DNA of 35,794 nt from Hyphomicrobiales bacterium. Its GTDB lineage: Bacteria; Pseudomonadota; Alphaproteobacteria; Rhizobiales; Rhizobiaceae. Under the pieces are notes generated by a model, which saw only the letters and a program-made list of their open reading frames with translations, did not search any database and had not been told where the DNA came from. The translations under genes were made by a program, and so were the position numbers. Positions within the stretch are counted from its first letter, which is position 1. Each line of letters starts with the position of its first letter. Below are positions 17,182 through 25,578 of the stretch, piece after piece. The stretch is taken from the NCBI GenBank assembly GCA_012842935.1, contig DUSC01000083.1, forward strand, positions 1 to 35,794. Direction: 5' to 3'.

Positions 17182-20055
17182 TCAGGCGTAACGACGGCGC
17201 GCGCGGATTTCGGCGAGGTCGAGAACAGCCTCCCTGAACTCGCGCAGGTCATGGCGCAGTTCCTCCACCGTCCTCGCCGACAGCCGATGATCGCGGCCTT
17301 CGTGCTCGCCGGAACGCAGGCCATCTTTCCTATGCGTTGAGTACGCCGCCATCGGTTGCGGCGTATGTGCCGGCTGCTGCTGCATGAGCGGAGCCCGTGC
17401 CTCGGCCGGATGCAGCGGATGGGGTGGGTAGTCGGTCTGCGCCGGATGATGGCCGGCAGCGGCCATGGGCTGCGGCACTCCGGGGGTCGGACCGGCGGCG
17501 GGCACGAAGGAATTCTGGCCGACGAAATACGGGCCCGGCTGTTGCACGGGGGCCGCGAAGGAAAGCGGGAAGGCGACCGTCCCTGCCTGCGGATAGAGGG
17601 TCATCGCCTGCGGATAGGGATAGGCGGCGGCCGGATAAGTCTGTCCCGGCTGCGGGAACAAAGGCACCGGTTGCAGTTGTCCCGGGACCGGCTGCGGAAA
17701 GACCTGGACGAATTGCGGCGCCACCGGGGCAGCGGCTTGCCAGCCGTGCATCGCCTGGGGATCGGCCATGGCCTGGGCCGGGTGCCGGACCGCCGCCTGG
17801 GTTGCACTGGGCGCCTGCGCCGTTTCGTCCGGCCTTTTGCCCGCAGCACCCTGCGGCAGAGGATCAGCGGTCGTCGGCGCGGCCGGAGCGCCGGCGGTTT
17901 CCTCTTGCCTGAGCTTCTTGCGGAAGGCATCAAGCCAATTCGAGCCGCTCGTCTTCATTGGCTCGTCTCCTTGCACAGCCGGAACGTACTGCGCCGTGGC
18001 GGCGGGTCGGAGCGCCTGCTCCGGCGCGCCCTTGACACGATCTTCGTCGCCCGCCATGCGCTCGGGCCGACCACGGCGCGGTGCCGTGCCAGGCCCGCCG
18101 TCGGGCGGTTCGGAACCCGGATCGCCCATGCCGCCGAAAAAATCCGTGTGCGAACGCGCCCGTACATCATCGCGCACGCTGCGCCAGGCGCCGCGGGCAC
18201 CGCCGATGCCGACGCCACCGATGAAGCCAGCGATCATGAAGGTGAGCACGGTAATCGCCCGAGAGGGTCCGACGGAGACGATCGGCGGGAACGCCTGCGA
18301 GATGACGCTGATATTGGCGGCGTTGATGTCGCGCTGCTCGCCGGTTTCCTTGGCTCGCAAGAGGAAGGATTCGTAGACGGCGCGCTTGGCCGACGCCTCG
18401 CGTTCGAGTTCGCGCAGCGTGACGAGGTCGGCGTTTACATTGCCTTGCGCGACCTTCAGCCGGGCGAGACGTGACGCCAGTTCCTGTTCGAGCTGAACCG
18501 CCCGCCTGAGTTCCACCTGGATCGAGGACACGATCCGACGCAGTTCGCCCTCGATCTGGGCGCGGGCACCATTGAGCTGGGCGTCGATCGCCTGACGTTG
18601 CGGATGGCGCGGACCGAGCCGCGCTGACAGCCTGTCGGCCTCTGATTTCAGCGCGGCATACTGCGAGCGCAGCTCGGTCATGACGTTGGAGGTGAGTTCC
18701 TCGGGGAGAGCGCCGCTCAACGCCGCCTCAGCCGTCACAGCGCGCGCCGACGCGGCCTTGGCGTTCAGTTCCAGCGTTCGCGCGCGCGCAACGCTGAGTT
18801 GCGTGTTGAGGGTGACGAGTTCATCCTCGGAGATCAGGCGGCCTTGGGAGCCGACAAGGTCGTTCTCCGCCTTGAACGCCTCGACCTTGCGCTCGGCTTC
18901 CTCGACCTCGCGGCGCAGTTCGTCGAGGCGCGAGTTCAGTTCGTCCGCCGCACGGCCGGCGGTGTTGGACTGGAACCTGCCATAGGTATCGAGGAAGACC
19001 CGCGTCATGGTGTTGGCGATCAGTGCCGACTTGTCCGGGCTTTCGGTGGTCACGCCTACCGAGACGACGAAGGTCTTGCCGCCGCGCTCGACGCTGAGAC
19101 TGCGCGCCAGGTTGTCTATGGTCAGGGCCCGCTTGCGGACACCGCCGTCGTCGCCCCCGCCGCGCTGGAATAGCGCGCGCCAGTTCGTCAGCACACTGAA
19201 CAGGCCGCCACCGGCCTCGCCATTGAATTCCGGATCGCTGGTGAGATTGAGTTCGTCGACGACCCTGTTAAGCACGGTCCCCGAGGTCAGCACCCTCACC
19301 TGGTTCTCGACGATCGCAAGCGTGGCGTCCGAAGGAAGGCCGGTCGTGGTGATTTCGCGGTCGGTAAGGCGCAGGTCGCGTGGGTCGACCAACATCTCGG
19401 CGACCGATTCGTACTTCTTCGGCGTAGACAACGCCACGACTATGCCGAGAACGGCGCCGGCGAGCGTCAGCGCGAAGATCAAACGCTTGGAATTGGCGAT
19501 GCCCGAGATCACCTTCAAGGGATCGATCAGCGGACGCCACGCGGCAGTATCCTCGACTCGGCGCGTTGCAGTGACCGGAGGCGATTCCTCTTCATGCCGA
19601 TGCTGCAACACTTCCGCTTTCGGGATTGACGGCCTTCCCGCCTTCTCCTGCCGTGGTGCGGAATCGACGGCCGTCGCCGACACGCCCGTAGCGAAGTTCT
19701 TCGGCCTTTCGCGACTGAACAGGCCGCCGCGAAGCATCGAACGCAGCCCCCGCGCGGAGGTCGGCGCCGACTTCTCCTCACTGGGGATCGACAGGTCGGA
19801 CGGGACGGGAGCAGTCGCGTCGCTCTGCCGTTCCGCCGTGGGCTTCGACAGTGCGCTCATCAGCGGGCTCCTCGCCGCCTCCCGCCGCGAGCGTGCCAGG
19901 CGATGACGTGTGGCCGCGTCGCCGACATCCCCTTTGGTAGGAGCGTTGAGCAGCGAGCCGCCAAGGTTCGGCCGGTTTCCGGTCCACGGCGACGAAGCAT
20001 GGGAGAGGAGCGACCGGGCGCGCCTTCCGTCTCCGTTCTTCTCATACTGGGCCAT
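17182..20055 (-). CDS. GumC/Wzz-like polysaccharide chain-length/export protein without kinase domain
   Basis: The 957-residue inner-membrane protein should control polymer length and export. TM1 is at about 191-210 ([20 protein letters not shown]). It is followed by the Wzz periplasmic domain, a long coiled coil (about 365-570; [20 protein letters not shown]) and TM2 at about 598-621. The tyrosine-kinase domain found in Wzc/ExoP is absent. Instead there is a cytoplasmic N-terminal extension of about 185 residues and a 330-residue tail. The tail is rich in Pro, Gln, Ala and Tyr at about 735-905 and ends in a charged helix ([20 protein letters not shown]). A second start at 19860 (MSALSKP) has a better GAGGAG site; codon use favours the longer form. 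It is divergent from the flippase gene. Confidence 0.88.
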   Translation of the reverse strand: MAQYEKNGDGRRARSLLSHASSPWTGNRPNLGGSLLNAPTKGDVGDAATRHRLARSRREAARSPLMSALSKPTAERQSDATAPVPSDLSIPSEEKSAPTSARGLRSMLRGGLFSRERPKNFATGVSATAVDSAPRQEKAGRPSIPKAEVLQHRHEEESPPVTATRRVEDTAAWRPLIDPLKVISGIANSKRLIFALTLAGAVLGIVVALSTPKKYESVAEMLVDPRDLRLTDREITTTGLPSDATLAIVENQVRVLTSGTVLNRVVDELNLTSDPEFNGEAGGGLFSVLTNWRALFQRGGGDDGGVRKRALTIDNLARSLSVERGGKTFVVSVGVTTESPDKSALIANTMTRVFLDTYGRFQSNTAGRAADELNSRLDELRREVEEAERKVEAFKAENDLVGSQGRLISEDELVTLNTQLSVARARTLELNAKAASARAVTAEAALSGALPEELTSNVMTELRSQYAALKSEADRLSARLGPRHPQRQAIDAQLNGARAQIEGELRRIVSSIQVELRRAVQLEQELASRLARLKVAQGNVNADLVTLRELEREASAKRAVYESFLLRAKETGEQRDINAANISVISQAFPPIVSVGPSRAITVLTFMIAGFIGGVGIGGARGAWRSVRDDVRARSHTDFFGGMGDPGSEPPDGGPGTAPRRGRPERMAGDEDRVKGAPEQALRPAATAQYVPAVQGDEPMKTSGSNWLDAFRKKLRQEETAGAPAAPTTADPLPQGAAGKRPDETAQAPSATQAAVRHPAQAMADPQAMHGWQAAAPVAPQFVQVFPQPVPGQLQPVPLFPQPGQTYPAAAYPYPQAMTLYPQAGTVAFPLSFAAPVQQPGPYFVGQNSFVPAAGPTPGVPQPMAAAGHHPAQTDYPPHPLHPAEARAPLMQQQPAHTPQPMAAYSTHRKDGLRSGEHEGRDHRLSARTVEELRHDLREFREAVLDLAEIRARRRYA

Positions 20056-20099
20056 GAAAACCTGCTTCCACGCGCGGCTACGGCGGAGGTCCGCCGAAT

Positions 20100-20116
20100 G
20101 TTAAGCCAACCTAAAC
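20100..20116. promoter_or_regulatory. GTTAA-N7-TAAAC motif upstream of the GumC-like gene
   Basis: GTTAA (20100-20104) and TAAAC (20112-20116) form an imperfect dyad in the AT-rich 155-nt gap between the divergent GumC-like and flippase genes. A similar element (TTAA-N7-TAAAC) stands in the other divergent gap of the polysaccharide locus at 24516-24531. It resembles half-sites of the CtrA type (TTAA-N7-TTAA) but does not match fully. Confidence 0.3.
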
Positions 20117-20210
20117 GGGCACGGGTAACAAATGGTTAATCCCGATCGGCTCCGGATGGAACTGAACCGCACGTTAAGGTTTCCGAGCTAGGGATGGTCG
20201 CGAGCGCGCC

Positions 20211-21506
20211 ATGACAGAGATCAGCGACACGCCTCGAACGGCGACGATGGACCGATTCCTGCGCCTGGCGGCGGAGCGGAAGTCAATCATTCGCGACTAT
20301 GCCGTCGCGATCAGCGGGAATGCTGGGCGGCTTGTCTTCTCGCTGGTCTATTTCGTCGCCCTGGCGAACACGCTCTCGCTCGCGGAATTCGGCCTGTTTG
20401 CCACGGCGTCGGCGGCGGGCGTCCTTTTGTCGCGCGTCCTCTCCTTCGGCTTCATCTCCGTCCTCTACCGCATGGCGACAATCCGGCCGCGCCTGCTGGG
20501 CGCCTATACTGCCGGCTTCCTCGCACTCAGTGCCCTGTCGCTCCCGGTTCTCGCGGCCGCGGCGACCGTCGTCTATCTCGCCGCCTTCGCCGGCCAGGTC
20601 TCGCCGAGGACCTTCGCGCTTGTCATCGCGGCCGAGGCGCTGGTCTGGCGCCCGACAGAGGCGGTAATGATCGTCAACAACGGCTTGGGCCGGTTCGGCC
20701 GGACGACGGTGCTCGTAATCCTGGCGATGCTGCTCAGGTCTCTCGCGGCGCTGTCGCTCGCCTTCGTTCCCGGTGCCGATCTGGCGCTCTGGAGCTGGCT
20801 CTACCTCGCCGCGAACCTCGCTGCGCTTGTGGTCGGCGTCGCCTTCTTCTATCCGCACCAGCGCCTGCGTTTCGACAAGCGCCTGTATGGCCCGCGCGTC
20901 GTGCATTCGCTTGCGGTCGCTGGCGCCGAGATCCTTTTCTACCTGCAGATGGAATTCGACAAGCTGCTGGTCCTGACCTTCGGCGGGCCGAATCTCGCGG
21001 GCATCTATGCCATCATCATGCGGCTCGTCGACTTGACCGCGATCCCGATCCGCACCTTCACCATGATGCTGGTGCAGAAGATCATGAAGTCGCCCGACCT
21101 GCTCAGACGTTTCTCGCTGACAGCGAGTATCGAGGCCGGCGTGTTCCTCGTCTCGACGCTGGCGATCGCGGCATTAGCACTGATTCTTCACGTCTACCCC
21201 AAAGCGCTCGGCAGCAACGTAGCCGAGGCCGCCCCCCTTCTATGGCTGGCCATGCTCGTGCCGGGCTTCCGCAACCTGGTCGAGTACCAGGCTGAGTTGC
21301 TGTTCGCCCGAGGTCAGGTGAAGATCCGCGCGCTCAACCTCGCCCTCCTGGCAGGCGCGAAGGCCGTCCTCCTCATCTGGCTGTTGAGCCGGGTAGACGA
21401 TACGGCGGAGCTCGTTGCCTTGCTCAATGCGGCGTTCGCGGCGCTCTACCTGGCGTCGCTGCTACTCACCTATTCGGCGATGCGGCTGCCGTGGAAGCCG
21501 GTGTAG
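20211..21506 (+). CDS. Wzx-like oligosaccharide flippase (MOP superfamily)
   Basis: The 431-residue protein is hydrophobic throughout, with roughly 12 membrane segments. The N-terminal region (SGNAGRLVFSLVYFVALANTLSLAEFGLFATA) is typical of Wzx/RfbX-type exporters. They flip undecaprenyl-linked repeat units across the inner membrane. EILFYLQMEFDKLLVLTFGG with charged residues inside a membrane region also fits. It sits between the GumC-like gene and four glycosyltransferase genes, in a Wzx/Wzy-type locus. It is convergent with the DUF6492-like gene, with 12 nt between the stops. No strong ribosome-binding site is seen before the ATG. The substrate is unknown. Confidence 0.85.
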   Translation: MTEISDTPRTATMDRFLRLAAERKSIIRDYAVAISGNAGRLVFSLVYFVALANTLSLAEFGLFATASAAGVLLSRVLSFGFISVLYRMATIRPRLLGAYTAGFLALSALSLPVLAAAATVVYLAAFAGQVSPRTFALVIAAEALVWRPTEAVMIVNNGLGRFGRTTVLVILAMLLRSLAALSLAFVPGADLALWSWLYLAANLAALVVGVAFFYPHQRLRFDKRLYGPRVVHSLAVAGAEILFYLQMEFDKLLVLTFGGPNLAGIYAIIMRLVDLTAIPIRTFTMMLVQKIMKSPDLLRRFSLTASIEAGVFLVSTLAIAALALILHVYPKALGSNVAEAAPLLWLAMLVPGFRNLVEYQAELLFARGQVKIRALNLALLAGAKAVLLIWLLSRVDDTAELVALLNAAFAALYLASLLLTYSAMRLPWKPV

Positions 21507-21518
21507 CTTTCAATGCGT

Positions 21519-22448
21519 TCAGATGGAGGCGAGGATCCGGCGAACTCGCAGGATGTCGGTGCCGATGAAGGACTGCATGCCGATCGCCACTTGCTCGGGC
21601 GTCAGTTCGGCGATGAAGGCGCGCAATTCGTCGTCGGTCATCGGCTCGCCCCACCAGCGGACACGGCAGAACTCCTCCGTGCCGTGGAAGTGGCCGGCGC
21701 CACCGAGGACTTCGTCGACGTAGCGCCCGTATGTCATGCATTCGGAGAAGCGCCGGCGCTTGCCGAGCGCCGCGACCCAGTGCTCTCCCGAGACGTCCTC
21801 CATCCTGCGGCACATGCCGAGGACGGTCCTGCGCCGCCAGGCGATCAGGGTGGTGATGTATTCGTGCGCCGTGACTTCGGGCGACGCTATGCCGAGCACC
21901 CGTCCGGCATTGCGCGACCATGCCATCTGGTCGCTGTCGAGGCTGGTGTCGTTGACATTGGCGTGTCGAAACAGACGCACCTTGCCGTCACGGCTGAAGA
22001 CGCCGCAGTCGAACGGTCGCACGAAGACGACGTCGGAATCGCAGTAGACGAGCACGTCCTCAGGCACGTGCGCGGCAATTGCAATGCGCCGCAGCTGCTG
22101 GACATGCCATCCGCGAAGCGGTGCGGTGCGCGTGCTCAGCCAGATACGTCGGCGAAAAAGGCTGGTCGGATCGCGGAAGGCGTGGAGCCAGGAAGGCAGC
22201 AGGTCGCGCTCGTCGATGACGATTCGCCTTGCGGTCTCGAGTTGTCGGAACAAAGCGACATCGCCGTGCTCGACGAGCAGGTAGTGCCGTGGCGCACCCG
22301 TGACGTACCGGTCCATTGTCTCGCACAGAAGGCGGCAGCGCTCGAAATCCGGCGCGTAGGTCGCGGTTACCATGGCGGCTTCCGGTATCGACGGCATGAC
22401 GTCGAAGTCGTTTTCCGCGGCAAGATCCGGAACGAAGCGCGGGTTCAT
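21519..22448 (-). CDS. DUF6492-like glycosyltransferase-type protein
   Basis: The 309-residue protein has a GT-A-like pattern. A DxD motif (Asp137-Ser-Asp139 in LVYCDSDVVFVRPFD) would bind a nucleotide sugar through a metal. WYR-rich conserved spots such as SWLHAFRDPTSLFRRRIWLS and RRRTVLGMCRRMEDVSGEHW are typical of the uncharacterised family now called DUF6492. The start at 22448 overlaps the previous stop by 4 nt (ATGA), so it is translationally coupled to the WecG-type gene. The open frame upstream of 22448 lies inside that gene and was not used. It probably adds one sugar of the repeat unit. The family name is from memory of the pattern; the enzymatic role is inference. Confidence 0.75.
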   Translation of the reverse strand: MNPRFVPDLAAENDFDVMPSIPEAAMVTATYAPDFERCRLLCETMDRYVTGAPRHYLLVEHGDVALFRQLETARRIVIDERDLLPSWLHAFRDPTSLFRRRIWLSTRTAPLRGWHVQQLRRIAIAAHVPEDVLVYCDSDVVFVRPFDCGVFSRDGKVRLFRHANVNDTSLDSDQMAWSRNAGRVLGIASPEVTAHEYITTLIAWRRRTVLGMCRRMEDVSGEHWVAALGKRRRFSECMTYGRYVDEVLGGAGHFHGTEEFCRVRWWGEPMTDDELRAFIAELTPEQVAIGMQSFIGTDILRVRRILASI

Positions 22449-23224
22449 GTCGCCGGCTTCCGGCCGTCGAGCTTCTGCCGCATGACACGGGCGAGAAACA
22501 GCGGATTGCCGACCACATAGCGGCGCCAGAGCCGCGCCGGTTCCAGGGCAAGACGGAACAGCCATTCGAGCCGCAGGCGCCGTACCCAGTGTGGCGCGCG
22601 CGGCACTGCCCCGCTCATGAAGTCGAGCAGCGCGCCGACGGCAAACGGTAGGGTGCAGTGGCTCGAGGTGATGTGACGGTCGATCCAGAATTCCTGGCGG
22701 GGCACGCCCATCGCCACCAGGAGGACGTCAGGCTTCAGGGCGGCGATCTCTGCGAGGATCGCCGGTTCATCCTCCGCCGCGAAGAAGCCGTCGCGGATGA
22801 CCGCATAGCGATGCTGCGGCGCTATCGATGCGAAGGCGGCGGCCGCCGCCTCGGCGTTGGGGTATTTGGCGCCGAGCAGGGCGATCGTCAGCGGTTCTGC
22901 GGTGGACGTCAGCAGGGCAGGGATGAAATCGGTTCCGTTGAGGTTCGCCGGAAAGGCGGCCCCGTAGAGAAGCCGGGCGGCGATGTCGACGCCGATGCCG
23001 TCGGGAAGGACGAGGAAACGTTTCAGCGCGTCGGCGAACTCCGGATCGGAGAAGGCGACGTTGGCATTGTGTGCGTTGAGGAAGCTGATGCGGGTAAAGA
23101 TCCTTTCGCGGATCAGCCTGCGCATGGTCGACAGCGCCTCTTCCCATTCGAGGCGGACGACGGGGATACCGAGGATGTCGTACGACGGGAACGCACGAAA
23201 CGGATGGCGAGGGTGCTGGTTCAT
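22445..23224 (-). CDS. WecG/TagA/CpsF-family glycosyltransferase (GT26)
   Basis: The 259-residue protein carries the whole family pattern. FLNAHNANVAFSDPEF is followed by LPDGIGVDIAARLLYG (73-88) with the catalytic-type Asp, then GVPRQEFWIDRH (173-184). Near the C terminus GALLDFMSGAVPRAPHWVRR leads to RLEWLFRLALEPARLWRRYV. Members transfer ManNAc-type, ManNAcA or related sugars to a lipid-linked acceptor at the membrane; the C-terminal basic helices bind the membrane. It overlaps both neighbours by 4 nt, in the middle of a coupled three-gene run. In this locus it may add an early sugar to the polyprenyl-linked unit. The exact donor is not evident. Confidence 0.92.
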   Translation of the reverse strand: MNQHPRHPFRAFPSYDILGIPVVRLEWEEALSTMRRLIRERIFTRISFLNAHNANVAFSDPEFADALKRFLVLPDGIGVDIAARLLYGAAFPANLNGTDFIPALLTSTAEPLTIALLGAKYPNAEAAAAAFASIAPQHRYAVIRDGFFAAEDEPAILAEIAALKPDVLLVAMGVPRQEFWIDRHITSSHCTLPFAVGALLDFMSGAVPRAPHWVRRLRLEWLFRLALEPARLWRRYVVGNPLFLARVMRQKLDGRKPAT

Positions 23225-24393
23225 GCGGCGACCCCCTGCCTTCCTTCGGCGAGCACGGCGAGGCCACGCCGGATGTTTCGATCGAGCCCTGCAAGCTGGC
23301 GCTTGAAGAAGGAGCGGCCGTCGATGTCGCGTGGCGCACCGGCTGCCGCCTCCTCCATTGCTCTGGCGAAGGCGATGGGATCGTCGGCGACGACGCAGTT
23401 CGCAGGCGGCTCCGCGATACCGCGCAGGGAAAGGCTGGTGGCCACGGACGGAAGGCCGAGCTCGAAAGTCTCGATGGTCTTGAGTTGCACGCCGCTGCCG
23501 GCCGTGCTGATCAGCGGGATCACCGCTGCGGAGCGGACGAAGTCGGTCGCGTCGGGCACTCGGCCGACGAACTCGACGCCCGGGTGTCTCGGTTCGATCG
23601 TACCCGCGATGCGGCCGGCGATGCGGATGCGGAAGTCGGCGCGCAGATGAGGCACGACCTTTTCCAGAAACCAGTCGAGGCCGATGCGGTTCGGCTGCCA
23701 GGTCCAGGTGCCGATCAAGGCGGCGTCGCAGGTAACCGTACGCGGTGTCGGATCGGGGGCGACCTCACGGGTGACCAGGGGAAGGACAGCGGAACGGGCA
23801 TCGTCGTCGACACCGAGCGCCACGCGATCTTCGTCAGCCAGCGTGAAGACGAAGCGTGCCTTGCGGCAGAGCCGCGTCTCGATTGTCTTCAGGAGCCGCG
23901 CCTCACGGGCGAAAAGGAAACGTTGCAAGGCCGAGGACGCGGCGGCGGCATTCTCTTCGGCCGAACGGTGCTCTACATTGTGCGCGACGAAGATCGAGGG
24001 ACGGTCATCGAAGACCTCCTTGAATGCGGCGGCAAGCTGGACGGAATTGAGTACGTAGCCGTCGATCGGGCCGATGCCGCGAAGCGCGGCCCGGACGTCG
24101 TCGACCGAAACGATTCTGAGCTTGATGGAGGAAAACGTCGTGCCGGCCGCCATGGCGCGCGCCGTCCACTCGACCTTCTGGCACAGCGAGGCATTGTCGG
24201 TGCGCACGTCGACATGGCCGAGCAAGACGGTCTGGTCCGGCTCCGACGGCTGGCTGCCGGGCCAGGCGAAGCCGAGAACCGTCACGCGTGCGCCGGCGCG
24301 CCTCAACGCGCCGAGGATCGCCGCGTTGGCGATCTCGTAGCCCGTCGTCGGCCTTCCGTCGGGCACGATCGAGGTGGCGAACACCAGATGCAT
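23221..24393 (-). CDS. Glycosyltransferase family 4 (GT-B fold)
   Basis: The protein is 390 residues from the chosen ATG. The N terminus MHLVFATSIVPDGRPTTGYE begins directly with the first Rossmann strand of a GT-B enzyme. IFVAHNVEHRS and GTWTWQPNRIGLDWFLEKV are typical of GT4 proteins. The late motif VIPLISTAGSGVQLKTIETFELGLPSVATS is the donor-sugar site. The frame stays open to 24510, but that 39-residue extension has no strand-like start and would place the ATG at the edge of the divergent promoter region. It is the first gene of the coupled minus-strand run GT4, WecG-type, DUF6492-like. It should add a sugar to the lipid-linked repeat unit in the cytoplasm. Confidence 0.85.
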   Translation of the reverse strand: MHLVFATSIVPDGRPTTGYEIANAAILGALRRAGARVTVLGFAWPGSQPSEPDQTVLLGHVDVRTDNASLCQKVEWTARAMAAGTTFSSIKLRIVSVDDVRAALRGIGPIDGYVLNSVQLAAAFKEVFDDRPSIFVAHNVEHRSAEENAAAASSALQRFLFAREARLLKTIETRLCRKARFVFTLADEDRVALGVDDDARSAVLPLVTREVAPDPTPRTVTCDAALIGTWTWQPNRIGLDWFLEKVVPHLRADFRIRIAGRIAGTIEPRHPGVEFVGRVPDATDFVRSAAVIPLISTAGSGVQLKTIETFELGLPSVATSLSLRGIAEPPANCVVADDPIAFARAMEEAAAGAPRDIDGRSFFKRQLAGLDRNIRRGLAVLAEGRQGVAA

Positions 24394-24513
24394 GACGTCT
24401 TTTCCCTGTCCTCCGGCGATAGCAGCGGCCAGTGAACCGTTGATTAAGCGATGGGCATACCACCCCGGCAACGCGGCGATTTCAGCTTCGCCGACAGAAC
24501 CGTTTTGCAAGGT

Positions 24514-24531
24514 GTTTAACGACTCCTAAAC
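24514..24531. promoter_or_regulatory. GTTTA-N8-TAAAC dyad between divergent glycosyltransferase genes
   Basis: GTTTA (24514-24518) and TAAAC (24527-24531) are perfect reverse complements. Seen as TTAA-N7-TAAAC, the element matches the one at 20101-20116. It lies in the 186-nt gap between the GT4 and GT2 genes, the AT-richest part of that gap, and so probably near the promoters of both. A shared regulator is inference. Confidence 0.35.
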
Positions 24532-24579
24532 GAAAGCGGATTCTATTGGGGCGAAGAGATCCGAGGCCACGGCCAGCGC

Positions 24580-25578
24580 ATGACTCCCAAGCCGACAGAC
24601 GGGTCGATTTCGATCGCCGCGCGGTCGCCCAACCTCGACGTCGAGGCGGTCGAGGTCGTGGTAACCATTCCGACGTTCCGCAGGCCGAAGCAGGTACTTC
24701 AGACGCTCGCATCCGTTCGCGCGCAAGAAACGTCCCGCCGTTTCGCCGTCATCGTCATGGAGAACGACGACGAACGCCGCGAAGGTGTCACCGCGCTCGC
24801 GCCGTTGTTCGAGAGCGGCGCAGTCGACGGTCTCGTCATCATCGCCCACGAGCGCGGCAATTGCAGTGCATACAACGCCGGGTGGGAGACTGCGCTCCTG
24901 CGATTCCCGGTCTTCCGCTACCTGCTGGTGATCGACGACGACGAGACTGCCGACCCACGCTGGCTGGAGCGCATGTGCCGCATGGCCGAGGAGGCGCCGG
25001 CCGACATTGTCGGCGGCCCCCAGGTTCCCCAGTTTCCCGCGGGAACGGATCCGCGTTGGGCGGGCCATCCCGTCTTTGCTCCGCCCTATAGACAGAGCGG
25101 CCCCGTTCCCGCACTCTATTCATCGGGTAACTTGCTGCTCTCGCGCGCCGTATTGACGCGGATGGGGCCGCCATTCCTCGATCTTTCTTTCAACTTCATG
25201 GGCGGGGGCGATTCCGACTTCCTCAGCCGCTCGGTGCAGGCCGGTTTCCGTCTCGCATGGTGCGCCGAAGCGCCGGTCTATGAAGCCGTTCCTCCGCGGC
25301 GTCTCGAGGCCGACTGGATCCGCTCGCGTAGCTTGCGCAACGGTGTCATCTCGACACTGGTACAGAAGCGGCGCGATGCCGGAAAGCCGCTCGCGGCGGT
25401 ACGCGTCTTCGCCAAGAGCCTCGCCCTGCTCGCCGCCTCTCCTCTACGCGCGGCGTTCCAGCTCGCACGCACGCGCTGGCCCGCCCATGCCGCCTACCCT
25501 CTCCACGTTGCAACGGGCCGCCTGCTCGCCGAATTCGGCTACAGCAATGAACAGTATCGCCAGCCCGAGAAGAACTGA
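24580..25578 (+). CDS. Glycosyltransferase family 2 (GT-A fold)
   Basis: The 332-residue protein has the GT2 opening VEVVVTIPTFRRPKQVLQTL (about 25-44). A nucleotide-sugar/metal site follows, Asp119-Asp-Asp121 in LLVIDDDETADPRW. The acceptor-side motif FMGGGDSDFLSRSVQAGF provides the catalytic acidic residues. HERGNCSAYNAGWETAL matches the region that binds the donor. It is a soluble or membrane-associated cytoplasmic enzyme adding a sugar to the repeat unit. Its stop overlaps the start of the polymerase gene by 32 nt on the same strand, so the two are one transcript. Its promoter is shared back to back with the GT4 gene. Confidence 0.9.
   Translation: MTPKPTDGSISIAARSPNLDVEAVEVVVTIPTFRRPKQVLQTLASVRAQETSRRFAVIVMENDDERREGVTALAPLFESGAVDGLVIIAHERGNCSAYNAGWETALLRFPVFRYLLVIDDDETADPRWLERMCRMAEEAPADIVGGPQVPQFPAGTDPRWAGHPVFAPPYRQSGPVPALYSSGNLLLSRAVLTRMGPPFLDLSFNFMGGGDSDFLSRSVQAGFRLAWCAEAPVYEAVPPRRLEADWIRSRSLRNGVISTLVQKRRDAGKPLAAVRVFAKSLALLAASPLRAAFQLARTRWPAHAAYPLHVATGRLLAEFGYSNEQYRQPEKN

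Noticed and set aside
17182-18250. Tyrosine kinase domain in the GumC-like protein, as in ExoP/Wzc
   Set aside because: No Walker A or B motif follows the second TM; the tail is low-complexity Pro/Gln/Ala sequence.
24394-24510. 39-residue N-terminal extension of the GT4 protein
   Set aside because: It lacks similarity to GT-B starts and would run into the divergent promoter region; the ATG at 24393 begins the first Rossmann strand.
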